A stretch of 64,000 bases of DNA from Lucifuga dentata (Eukaryota; Chordata; Actinopteri; Ophidiiformes; Bythitidae), in NCBI GenBank assembly GCA_014773175.1, contig VXCM01001336.1:62001-126000 (forward strand), in the 5' to 3' direction. Of the stretch, positions 1 through 10,339 are shown one piece after another. Position numbers and translations under genes: made by a program. How positions within the stretch are numbered: position 1 is the stretch's first letter; every line of letters starts with the position of its first letter. Below the pieces are notes generated by a model that worked only from the letters and a program-made list of their open reading frames with translations, ran no database searches and had not been told where the DNA came from.

Positions 1-1105
1 CGCCTAAGCTAAGTGTGTGTGTGTGTGTGTGAGTGCCAGTGTGTTGTTTGGGTTATTATCAGCAGCGACTGTAAACTGGTTCCAAAGCTGCCGCCCTTCA
101 AACACAACTATCATCGCCCATGCTACACCCACGGTGCACAATCATCCCACAGCTCCAACAATAAATAATAATAGGCCTGTGGAAAGCTGTGTGAGTTTGT
201 ATGTGGTGTAACACGAGAAGCTCCACACAAAGCAGCTCTGACAGCATTCTATGGACACACATCAGATACTTCCTGAACCAACCTGAAAGTATCGCTGGCT
301 TCATTGGTGACCTCAGCCCCGCAGGCGTTGGCGTAGCGACAGACCACAATGAGCTATTCAGCCTGGAACTGAGCGGCTTGTTTAAATAGCTCGCCACACA
401 CACATACCACAAACACACATGAAGACACAGGGTGCCAGCTCACATTTTTGTGCACTCTGGGTACCAAAGATGACCGAGCAGCTTACAACCTTGACCTTAT
501 AAGGTTTTACACTTGAATCAGCGAGTGAAGCAGAAATTGAGAGCGACGGTTCTAATGTGGGATGTTATCATCTTCATGACAACATGTGCTGCACCCTGAT
601 GTTTGAGCAAGGCATTAATGAATGAAGTCAACAGAGGGCAGAGGACTGGTCTATCAGTACGTCTACATCTGCAGTGTGATTCAGACAAACATGTGGTGAG
701 CATGTACACAGATGGAATTAAAAAGACTTCTATTCGACCTGTTTCTCTAATCTCTGAAGAGCCTGATGCTCACGATGCACACAAGAAACTAACTTTCAAC
801 CCTCCTGATCTTCATATTTTGAATCCAGTGTAAATTGCTGCTCTCTGCTCTCTCACCACTGCTGAAACTAAATACTGGAACTCACACCATTCTGCTGACC
901 TCACTTCTTTACTCCCGTGTGCACACAGCTCCTGCACTCAGCTGGTAAAAATTGCTTTTCCCATAGCGGTGCCACTTAGGAGGGAGCGCCAGAGCAGGAA
1001 ATAAAGACCAACTCACAGCGAGAAAATCTCTGGCCAGCAAGTGAAAACTTGCCAAGTTTGCTATTTTGGTACGAACTGCTGAGTTCTGAGCTCTGCTTAA
1101 CTTAC

Positions 1106-1716
1106 CGTCACAAACTCGTCGAAGCTGATCTTGTTGTCCTTGTTGCAATCGATCTTCTGGATCATTTCTCGGACCTTGTATCCAGGCAAGTGAAGGTTTG
1201 CTTCTTCAAAGAGCTTATGAAGTTCATAGTGACAAATGTAGCCGTCGTTGTTGAGATCTGTACAAACACAATAAGGATCCAGAAGACACCAGATTATTTT
1301 CATTATCACATAACCTATTGATTATATTTGTTAGTCTAGTTTGTTAGTCTAATAAATAAGATAATAAAGACAATCAATTTCCAATGATATGAAAGAGAAA
1401 AATAAGGAAAATTCTCACATTTAAGAAGGTATAAAAAGCAAATGTTTGGTATTATTAATGATTAAATAACTTAAACAATAATGTTACAACGCCAATTATG
1501 GTCTGTTAACTCAACAACAAATAAACAGTTTCACCACTTTGTAGCTTCTTAGGTGATTGACTGGAACAAGAAAAACAGCAGTGGTTGGCAAAATCATAAT
1601 ACTGGCTTTCACTCACCAACTTTCCTAAAGGCCTCTCTTATTTCTTCCAACTCTTCTCCTGTGGTCTTTCCAGCCATTTTTCTGTGATTGACTGGAGCTG
1701 GTCAGTCAGGGAATGG
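1106..1716 (-). CDS. pls3: Plastin (fimbrin), 5' coding exons only; gene continues past base 1
   Basis: Actin-bundling plastins carry two N-terminal EF-hands followed by four calponin-homology domains; only the EF-hand part is in the window. The exon at 1716-1617 begins after an acceptor and holds the start codon at 1677, encoding [20 protein letters not shown] with phase 1. The exon at 1257-1106 follows an acceptor and ends at a GTAAG donor; it encodes the EF-hand pair, including [20 protein letters not shown] and [12 protein letters not shown]. The first loop ([12 protein letters not shown]) is a complete EF-hand; the second ([12 protein letters not shown]) has Asn where Gly is usual at loop position 6. 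The linker between the hands is about four residues shorter than in the human plastins as I recall them. From memory the closest match is PLS3, and the atrx neighbour agrees with human Xq. Plastin-family membership is secure; the paralogue is inferred. No calponin-homology exon is visible in bases 1-1105. Confidence 0.85.
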
Positions 1717-3745
1717 CTACAGAGAGAAAAGAGCACCGAGTCATCAACAGCGTTTTCAAATAATAGCAGCAAGGATCGGACGAACTCCATCCTCCAAACC
1801 TCCCTCAACTCTGCTTTTCCTGCAGCTCATCCACAAAGCTGCAACCTGCCTCGTCTTTAAGCTGTGAATGGATCTGCACCTCTGTGGCTGGAAGAAATCA
1901 TCTGTCCCGCTTCATCCTGCTACTACTGCTACTAATCCCTCTGGAGGTCCTTACTCAGCAGTCTCAACTTTTCTCCCTCCTCCACGTCCCGTCACATCCT
2001 GAAAATTCTTTCCACAACACAAACTCTGGATGTCTTTTTGCTGAATCATATCCTCCATCCCCTTTGATTTCTCTCTTCAGCTCTTTTCCGTTCCATGCAA
2101 ATTTAATCTAGTATTATTTTAGGATTATACAAAATGATTCCTTGGATGGAATCTAGTTTTACACGATGACCTAACAGCGAGATTTGACTCTGGATCAGAT
2201 TGGGTGAACATTTTTAAATTTGAGCAGTGAAGTGTCTCCGCTAAGCAGAGAGGCAACATCTAAATCCCCAAAGTCTCAAGTCACAAAGCAAGACCACGGC
2301 CAGCGAGACTGCAGCTCTCCAAGTCTTTCACTCAACAAACAACACCTTGTTCCTAAACCACTCTGAGGCGAAGGAGCCATCTAAATATCACTTCAAATGA
2401 GGCGTTTCTGCAAGCGCCGCCTCCCTGTGCTGTCGCGGAGGAGGAATGCATCACGCCTGAGCACACAGAGAGGAGAGGAGGGTGCATTTCCTCACTCTGA
2501 GTCTGAAGTACTCTGAGGCTAAACTCGTCTGATAGCATTCCTCTCCAGCTTAAGTGCTCAGAAAACAAAGATGAGGCAAGCAAATAAAGGTTACGCTGAC
2601 TAACGGCCTGTCAAAGAGTGAAGCGTGCCCGTTTCCTCATCTAAAGCACCGATTGTTGATATTTCAGTGTGGTCATCATGCCCTGAAAAGCTTGGTAATA
2701 AAGCTTTTTACTTGCACTGGATCCAAGTGTGCAGAGCCTTTTCTTTTCTATATGGTAGTTGCTTTTTGTTGTGTGCGGTGATCTTTCTTCTTTTACAGTG
2801 TGATCATTAGAAGCTCATTTCTTGTTTCCACACTGCAGGTACTACACATGCAAAACCCATGCAAAATATGGATGGAAATAGTGCACAGCCTAATTAGAAC
2901 AAATGATCCATTTGTCTAATTGGATGTAGATGGGAGGGCTGGGTTTGTTTTTGTGACTGCAGCAGCATCACAGGCACACATTCAAGCAGAAAAACAATGG
3001 TCACGTGCAACCTCTGTCATGAATGAAACTATTGATAGCATCCAGGAAAAATGATTCAACAGGAGCTGCGTAGTGACCAAGATGTGACTCAGTTCCTTTG
3101 ATGATATTCTTACAATTCACACGAGATCACGATGTTATCAGGAGAAGGAATCAACTTTTGCCCAATCAGATGAATCACATTTATTCTGTTTTCGCCAACA
3201 TCAAAGTCAAATACAATCCCAAATGTCTTCTAGAGAAACTAAGGCCCGGCTTATCATTTTTAAGCAGCAACAACTTCAAATACTTTTTCATTGTCATGCA
3301 ATATAAGTGGAGCAGAGTGTTTTTCTCGTGCAAAAGTGTTACTAAATCGGGGCAAGTACAAAATCCTGACTAAACAATTAGGAAAAAGACGACACGAGTG
3401 CTTCTATATTTAACTTTTCCCCCAGAAGGATGTGAAATGGGGCTGAAGTCGGCCGACAAACATTACCTCATGTGCCAGCCCCCGTCACACCCCCGCCAGA
3501 GAGGGGAGGGAGAGTGAAAACAGGCGAGGGGTTAAGTACACGCAGCGAGGGCACAGATGGCAGTGGACAAATGTGAGGCGTATCATCGGTGCAAGAAGAA
3601 TGGAGGGGATTGTGATCACCATCGCAAGCCATGGCAATAAATCTAGCCTGACGCTAGAAAATAAGTTCTGACTTTCAGCCTCCAAAGACAGTTACCGTCT
3701 TTGACAGCTGGACTGCGTGCATGTGTGCATGTGCGTGTGTGTGTA

Positions 3746-3750
<5 letters not shown>

Positions 3751-3809
<59 letters not shown>

Positions 3810-3992
3810 NNNNNNNNNNNNNNNNNNNNNNNNNNNNNNNNNNNNNNNNNNNNNNNNNNNNNNNNNNNNNNNNNNNNNNNNNNNNNNNNNNNNNNNNNNN
3901 NNNNNNNNNNNNNNNNNNNNNNNNNNNNNNNNNNNNNNNNNNNNNNNNNNNNNNNNNNNNNNNNNNNNNNNNNNNNNNNNNNNNNNNNNNNN

Positions 3993-4050
<58 letters not shown>
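3751..4050. repeat. (GT)n tract, 183-N assembly gap and poly(A) run
   Basis: An alternating GT tract runs into the gap at 3810-3992, and a 58-base A run follows it. The gap is bounded by simple sequence on both sides, so it is most likely a failed assembly of low-complexity DNA. Nothing can be said about what the Ns hide. Confidence 0.95.
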
Positions 4051-4055
<5 letters not shown>

Positions 4056-6415
4056 TATATTTCTCCCATGACAAACTATCAATAGGTGCAGTTTGGTGCA
4101 GATCCACATCTACATCTGGTAAAGTGAAATATATTGAATGCTTGGACAGGGTACATCTGTGGAATTGCTGTATGGTTAAAAAAAAAAAAAGTATATATAT
4201 AGATATGTGTGGCAAAAACATGCAACAACCCTAATGTGGAGCTGAGATGATGCTGATTCAGTAGCATACAAACTGTTTTTTGAATAGTTAGGAGAAACAG
4301 ATCCAGAAAAAATATCAGAAAAAATATCACGGTTACCATAGTCGTTTCTTTCTCTTTAGGCCACAAAATTAGAACAAGACAAATTTTGATTTTGCCTGAG
4401 ACTGTTTGGCCTTGGTGGAGGTATGAGTGCTAATGAGTGCCGTCCGGTTGAACTGTGTAGACAAAAAATATCGAAAAGGGTTCCCAAGAGAATTTGCAAA
4501 ATGATTCACATAAAGTTTTAAAGGGATGCAGTAATGTCATGTGGATAAACAAACACGTTGTGCACACGCATGCTGCATGTTTCCAGTCATCCAGGTCACA
4601 TGACACCCAGCAGTTGTAAAACAAGAGGAAGTGGACTTGCTAAGCGGTTAACAATCAGCCGTGAGGTTCTCGGTATTTTACTGCTGCTAAATATCTTCCA
4701 CACACAAGCATTTCTTTCAGAGCAACAAGCTTTAATTGCCGAGCTTAAAACAGCACATCAACCATGTTTACAACTGTCTTTGATGGATCCTTCAGCCAAT
4801 TTAAAGTGGAGGGCCGTTCCCAGATGGTGGAGTAAAATGTGTGGAGCCGGCGGCCCCCACCCTGCCAGTGTCTCATCCACGATTGCACGGGAAATGTGAG
4901 GCACACAAATAGATCGGGCTCCCTTCCCATGTGCGGTCAAGTTCACGCGTACACACCCAGCAGTCACTGCGAGATTTTCAGCCTCGTCACAATCGCATGC
5001 AGATGTGAGGCAAACTGACTCGCAGAGACCACGCGGTCTGTGACGCCCTTCCACACACCCACCCAGGCTGCATGGATTAGATACTGACAGGTAGTTAAGA
5101 GGTGACGACAACAAATGCATTGACTTTACGCGGCTCTTACGTCACTTAAAGCCGTAAACACAACAGCCAGGGTTAGGGTTAATAGAGCTATAAAAGCATG
5201 TGAAGCCAGGCAATATAATATTCAAACAAATGAAATATGGCCGCCTGTCAGGGATCCCTGAAGCAGGCGATGAACAATTCACTCTACAGGAACCGCTTTT
5301 AACCAACTATGTAAATGATGTAACAAGGTTACATATTCCTAAGCTGTAAACCGAGGAATCCTTAATAAAAACTGGGTAAAAATGCCATACGACCGGTTAC
5401 TGAGGTGTTGCTGAATCAGTTCAGGCACACTGTTTCCACTCCAGCTACGCAGCCACACCTACAAGACTTTTCCATTAGGCCTATTCAATGGGATTTTAAA
5501 GTATTTTCCTTTAAATACAGCATCCTTTAACACATAAGGTCCATAACAAACAGCAGGAATTGGATGTTTCGTGTCCGTCTGCCCTGTTTTTATTTCCCAC
5601 AGGTTTGATTATTGTAGCAGTGCCCATTCAAAACGTGGCTGTTTGGAATGGGTCGGACTTTATGCTGCCACGCCCGGAGCGTATCCTGCCGCACGGACTA
5701 CTTTTTACCAGCACAGCTCAAGTCAAGAACCACTCATCCAAACAACTTCACACGCAACACTGCACGTCCTTGGGTCCTGGGCAATGAACCTGCAGAATTT
5801 CAACTTCATACAGTGTCGGGTCCTAGAGATATTGGTGGCACATACAGAGATTTCTGTCTTTATAGTTAGATGGCTTTTCCTCAGGTCTCCCCCAGAAGAA
5901 TTCTCAAATATCTTCACCATAAATCAACCAACTGTGAGGTCACTACACAGGTTTTCAGTATGTCAAAAGTTGAAAATACTACAACCCATGTATAAATACA
6001 TATACAGCTGACGACGTGAACCTTACAGCCTCTCAGGTCATCTGGTAGCAGTCTGCTAATCACTCCCAGAGTCCAAACAAGACATGGGGAAGGAGGGTTT
6101 TTTTTTCTGGTAGGCAGCTGCAGCTAAACACAACATAACCTCTTACTTTCTGCTTCTTGGATTATTTGGAGTAATTAGGCTTTTTGAACAAAGCAAAGCT
6201 AAATGGCCATTTTGCAAAAAAAAAAAAAGTATTATCAGGTAGCTATTCTGATGTAGAATTACAGAACAAACTGAAAAGTACGCAAAGAAATCAAGTTAAA
6301 CACACCTCACATGGAAGTCTGTAAATAACCTGAACACTTTCGCTGCATTGAATAACTGCAGGGACCTGTTTCAAACCTGACAGAGCAGAAAGTGGGACAA
6401 CCTGTTCACTGGCAC

Positions 6416-6417
<2 letters not shown>

Positions 6418-6462
<45 letters not shown>

Positions 6463-6493
6463 AGGATGGAAATGAACATTAGGCACACACACA

Positions 6494-6520
<27 letters not shown>
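6418..6520. repeat. (GT)n followed by (CA)n and (CT)n microsatellites
   Basis: A GT dinucleotide run at about 6418-6460 is followed at 6486-6520 by a short CA run and a CT run. This compound microsatellite lies in the presumed plastin first intron. Confidence 0.95.
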
Positions 6521-6524
<4 letters not shown>

Positions 6525-7416
6525 CCTTCCTGACTGTCTGGTTTGTCTTCATAGAGATAACAGTAAACACATAATATCTGTAGTTAAAACATCCAGACAC
6601 TCTCACATGGTTCTGCATGTTGGAAGACAAACCCACATTTTACTTCACCCGCTGTGAGGGACTGACATGCACATACACACACATATACACCGCACACAGT
6701 TTGAACACACTAATCATACTAATGACAAGAACAGTTAAAATGAATTCTAGCATTTATTTTTCCCATGGGTGGAAGTGCTAACTAAACTTTTTTTTCCACT
6801 GTAGAAACTGCAAGCAAAACTTTGCGTCTCCTGATCACAGTTGGTATCATGTATAAACTAAACAGTTTTTATTTGTATAATAATGTTACCAAAATACAGC
6901 ATCTATGCTACAGGCAAAACACAACTTTATCCAAGAGCAGACCCACATTTAGGAAGGTTAACATATGGCTCTTTCTAACACTATCAGACAGTCTTGCTGT
7001 TCAGTCCTTTTCCAGCAGCGATGACACATATTCCACATGTAAGTGAGTCTAACAGGGAAAATACAGTAAAGTCAGCCAGAGTACATGAGCGAACACACAC
7101 CATTCTTTTACACAGACAGTGAAAGGGCAGTTTCACTAATCACTAACCAAATTTCATACAGAGCATTGAAAAGCAACATCTGGTGGATGATAAATTATAC
7201 CGGCTGACGCAGAGGGAGATGCCCTCTTTGTTAATGTGCCATACCTTTTTCACACAAAACATGTCAGGATGAGGGAGCGGTATGTGTGTGTGTATTAAAC
7301 ACAGGGTAAAACATTTACAGGAAGGCGTGGGCATCATATAATGTGTCAACAAGAAGAAAAGTTGCAGGTCTGTCATTATGTCTGAGAGTAAAAGAGTTAG
7401 AACCCTGTAAGGTCTC

Positions 7417-7469
7417 ACACACACACACTCTTTCACACACACACACACACACAATGATTTCACTTGTCC

Positions 7470-7517
<48 letters not shown>
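7417..7517. repeat. (CA)n and (GT)n microsatellites in inverted arrangement
   Basis: Interrupted CA repeats at 7417-7452 are followed about 20 bp later by a long GT run at 7472-7517. The two are complementary and could pair as a hairpin. Confidence 0.9.
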
Positions 7518-7518
<1 letters not shown>

Positions 7519-8157
7519 CATATGCTAAGCTTTTAAAAGATGTATGTGCAGACTCCGCCCATGTTACTATCTCGGTGTGCGCCGGTGATAGAAACGAGCG
7601 AATCTGGTTGAATCCTTGTTGCTGCTTCTCTCTCACAGTTGTCATGTTCGCAAATATGGATATTTAAAAACACAACAAACACAAAACACACGCACACACT
7701 AAAAACACACAACGCATCTTTCAAATACTTCCCCAAGTCTGGATTTAACAACCACACACTACTGAGTTAGTTTTTCCTTTGTAAGTTACCTCAGTTATGT
7801 ATTTACATGGAACCTCTGCCAAAAGTTATGTCTTTATAAATTACTTAAACTACTTTCTGTGAATAATGCTGGATAGTAACGACGTCGTAAGTAGGTTAGC
7901 AGTGGATGTGCAGCTAAAGCTAGCCGGCTAGCAACAGACGTGCAAGTTTTATAGACAGGAAACTATCCCGTTTTTTTTTTTTTTTTTNTTTTTTTTTTTT
8001 TTTTTCTGTTGCACAGCTGTCCATCCAAACAGTAGACAAAGACGAACACAAAAAGGTCAATTTAGAGAACGGAAGTCATTTAAGTGAGCAATACTGACAC
8101 AAAGTGTATAACTAAGTCAGCGGTTATTGTAGAAGTTGTCGGGAAATCGGTACTCAC

Positions 8158-8235
8158 TGTCGGTGCGCTGAAATTCCAGACAGCGTCCAGTCCGCAGACG
8201 TCTTTCTCCACGTAGAGACAAAAGTCGACTGAGGA
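8158..8235 (-). other. Probable non-coding first exon of the plastin gene
   Basis: On the minus strand a C+G-richer stretch ends at 8158 with a strong donor (ACA followed by GTGAGT). The 5'-UTR exon of plastin at 1716-1617 begins with an acceptor (TGTAG), so a donor-bearing upstream exon is required, and this is the best candidate between 1.7 and 10 kb. The intron would be about 6.4 kb. The upstream limit near 8235 is a guess, since no cap-site signal can be fixed by eye. Confidence 0.5.
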
Positions 8236-8243
8236 TGGAATGT

Positions 8244-8270
8244 TTGCCCCGCCCTGACGGTGACGTCACA
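8244..8270 (-). promoter_or_regulatory. CRE and GC box upstream of the putative plastin first exon
   Basis: A perfect palindromic CRE (TGACGTCA) lies at 8261-8268 and a GC box (GCCCCGCCC, an Sp/KLF-type site) at 8246-8254. They sit 25-110 bp upstream of the donor-bearing exon ending at 8158, a spacing fitting a proximal promoter. The head-to-head neighbour atrx starts translation about 2.1 kb away at 10340, so this region could also influence atrx, but that is inference. Confidence 0.5.
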
Positions 8271-8330
8271 GCCAAACGGTACGCTGCATATGGAGTGTTA
8301 TCCGTGCCACATGTCACCAGTTTTCACTTA

Positions 8331-8904
8331 AAAGGACCATACCGGTAGTTTTGCATATGCAACTCACATAGACTTTATTTACAAAAATTTTCCAAAACAT
8401 ACTGCTGGAGCTGTAAATATTTGAATTATTTTCCTACCTTCCAGACTGCCATTGGTTTCAGTTCATTCCAGTGCTTGATAAAAATCAGCTTGACTTGAAA
8501 TGTGCTTGAGATTAGTAATCCATCACAGCGAACATTATGTCTATTTATTTTTTGTCAAAATAATTTTATTTAACCAGTCCAACACGTAGCTACACAAAAG
8601 ATAATATATGTCTCCGCCAGGGAATTTAGTCCCAGTAGAAGACATCTTTTACAGAGACATTTGAAATGACCGTTCCTTCTACATTTGCTAACACGTACAC
8701 ATACACGTACATGTTAGCAGGTGAAACATTGAACTTTGAGGAGGGTGTATCACCTGAACATTCTGAAAGATTAGGGGATTTAGCAGAATGATAGGAAAAT
8801 TAAAATACTGTTTTATGTTTTGGAAATTGGTTGTCAGTAACGTAGAGTGTATGCAGGCAGTATATATTGGGCTCAAACATTCAAAATTACCGGTGTATTC
8901 CTTT
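8331..8904. mobile_element. Long-TIR MITE, copy 1 (TTAAAGGACCATAC family)
   Basis: The element begins AAAGGACCATACCGG after CTTA and ends with GTGTATTCCTTTAA. It shares its interior with copies 2 and 4 in the same orientation, for example the block after GCCATTGGTTTCAGTTCATT and the block before GGGCTCAAACAT. The ends are complementary over roughly 85 bp, and there is no open reading frame of note. It lies between the plastin promoter and atrx. Confidence 0.85.
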
Positions 8905-9528
8905 AATGTAATTATATGTAGTATAATTATTTTTAATTGTCAACCTTGTTTACAACTATGACTATATAACCTTGTTTATACAGCTATGACTATGAGCTAT
9001 ATGACTATTTACTTCTTCTGTATTGTCATAAATTAAGTAATAAGGGTGCTCATTAGAGCACATTCTGTATTCCCCAGGGCTAAATAAGCCTGGAAACAAA
9101 ATTGTTGTTCAAATAATATATGAACCTAATGAGTAGTGAAATAGAAACAGAAAATGAACTGTATTATACATCTGTATTACTTTGCCCCATCGTCTTCAAA
9201 ATTTCTCAGTAGGCACAGTAGATTCATTTGGAATTTTTAAATTCTTTTTTTCATCCTCACTATATGATTATGCTCTAGGCCTGAACAAATGAAGTATGCA
9301 CAAACTAATGTAGACCTTCTCTGCCATGATATGGAAGAAAACATTAGGTATATCTATATACAATCTGGAATAACCTCTTAAATTTGCTAATAATTATGAT
9401 GCTGTGAATAATGCTGAAAAAGTCTGGATATAATGCTGAAAAAAATGGGAGTAAATATGGATACCTGGGAATAACCCAGGAAATTCAAGAATAATTCCTG
9501 AATTTCCTTAAATTATTCTCTTTTTATT

Positions 9529-10114
9529 AAAGGACCGTACTGGCCATTTTGCAGGTTTGACCTAATATATTCAATTTTCATACACGTAACATTACCAACA
9601 AGCATTTCCCAAAGCATACTACTGGAACGGTGAATTATATATTTTTTTTCCTACCTTCCCGACCGCCATTGGTTTCAGTTCATTCTGGTATGCTATTAAA
9701 ATCAACTTGTTGATATTTGAAATATTCTTGGGATATGTAATCTATCATCGCAAACAAGATGTGCATTCAGTGTTGTTTTTTTTTAAAGTAATGTAATTTT
9801 TAGCATTTAAGCACAATATAGCGTGGAGTGAATGTATGTCTCCACCTGGGAATATTGTCCCAAAAGAAAACCCGTGTTTATGGAAAAATTTAAATGACTG
9901 TGACTGCATAAGGCTGTGTAACTTATAACTATTAGTAGGCGAAACATCGATTTTTAAGGTGGGTGTATCGCTTGATTTTGAAAGATTAAGAGGTTTTGCA
10001 AAATATCAGGAAAGTTGAAATACGGCTTTATCCTTTGGGAAATGGCTGTCAGTAACATGTATGAAAATTTAATATATTGGGCTCAAACATGCAAAATGGA
10101 AGGCATGGTCCTTT
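9529..10114. mobile_element. Long-TIR MITE, copy 2
   Basis: Begins TTAAAGGACCGTACTGG and ends GGCATGGTCCTTTAA. It has the same orientation and interior as copies 1 and 4, is about 586 bp long, and is non-coding. Its right end lies about 225 bp upstream of the atrx start codon, so it may overlap the atrx promoter. Confidence 0.9.
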
Positions 10115-10288
10115 AAGATTGACAAACAGTAAAAGCTAGTTTCTGATCCGGACCAGCAGGCGGCAGTAAAGAGCCAGAGACTAACTTTGGATTCCATCCA
10201 CAGTAAAAGAAAGGAAGAAGAAGTAGGGGACCGCTCACTGGTTCTTTTCTTGGCTTTGATGCTGACTGCGCGCCAGTTTTACTAAAAA

Positions 10289-10300
10289 ATGAGATGTTAA
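10289..10300 (+). promoter_or_regulatory. Possible three-codon uORF before atrx
   Basis: ATG AGA TGT TAA lies 39 bp upstream of the atrx start codon, in the presumed 5' untranslated region. It could lower initiation at the main start if transcription begins upstream of it. The cap site is not visible, so this is a weak call. Confidence 0.3.
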
Positions 10301-10339
10301 TATTTTTGAACGATATTGGCTGTTCTTCTGTTCATCGAA

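Larger units (their letters stand above)
1718..8157 (-). other. Probable first intron of plastin; no coding signal seen
   Basis: About 6.4 kb with no exon I can support. It holds several (GT)n/(CA)n and (CT)n microsatellites, a 183-N gap at 3810-3992, a homopolymer T run with an internal N near 7988, and open frames that are only repeat translations or lack any family resemblance. Confidence 0.5.

Noticed and set aside
98..418. 106-codon minus-strand frame considered as a further plastin exon
   Set aside because: It does not match the calponin-homology region expected after the EF-hands, and no splice sites flank a plausible segment.
3643..4234. Long open frames on both strands across the N gap
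   Set aside because: They are only translations of (GT)n, Ns and poly(A)/poly(T).
4558..4899. 113-codon open frame on the plus strand
   Set aside because: No splice context, no family resemblance, and overlapping frames of similar length on the minus strand.
5571..6011. 146-codon open frame on the plus strand
   Set aside because: Two shorter frames overlap it, no domain is recognisable, and it lies in the presumed plastin intron.
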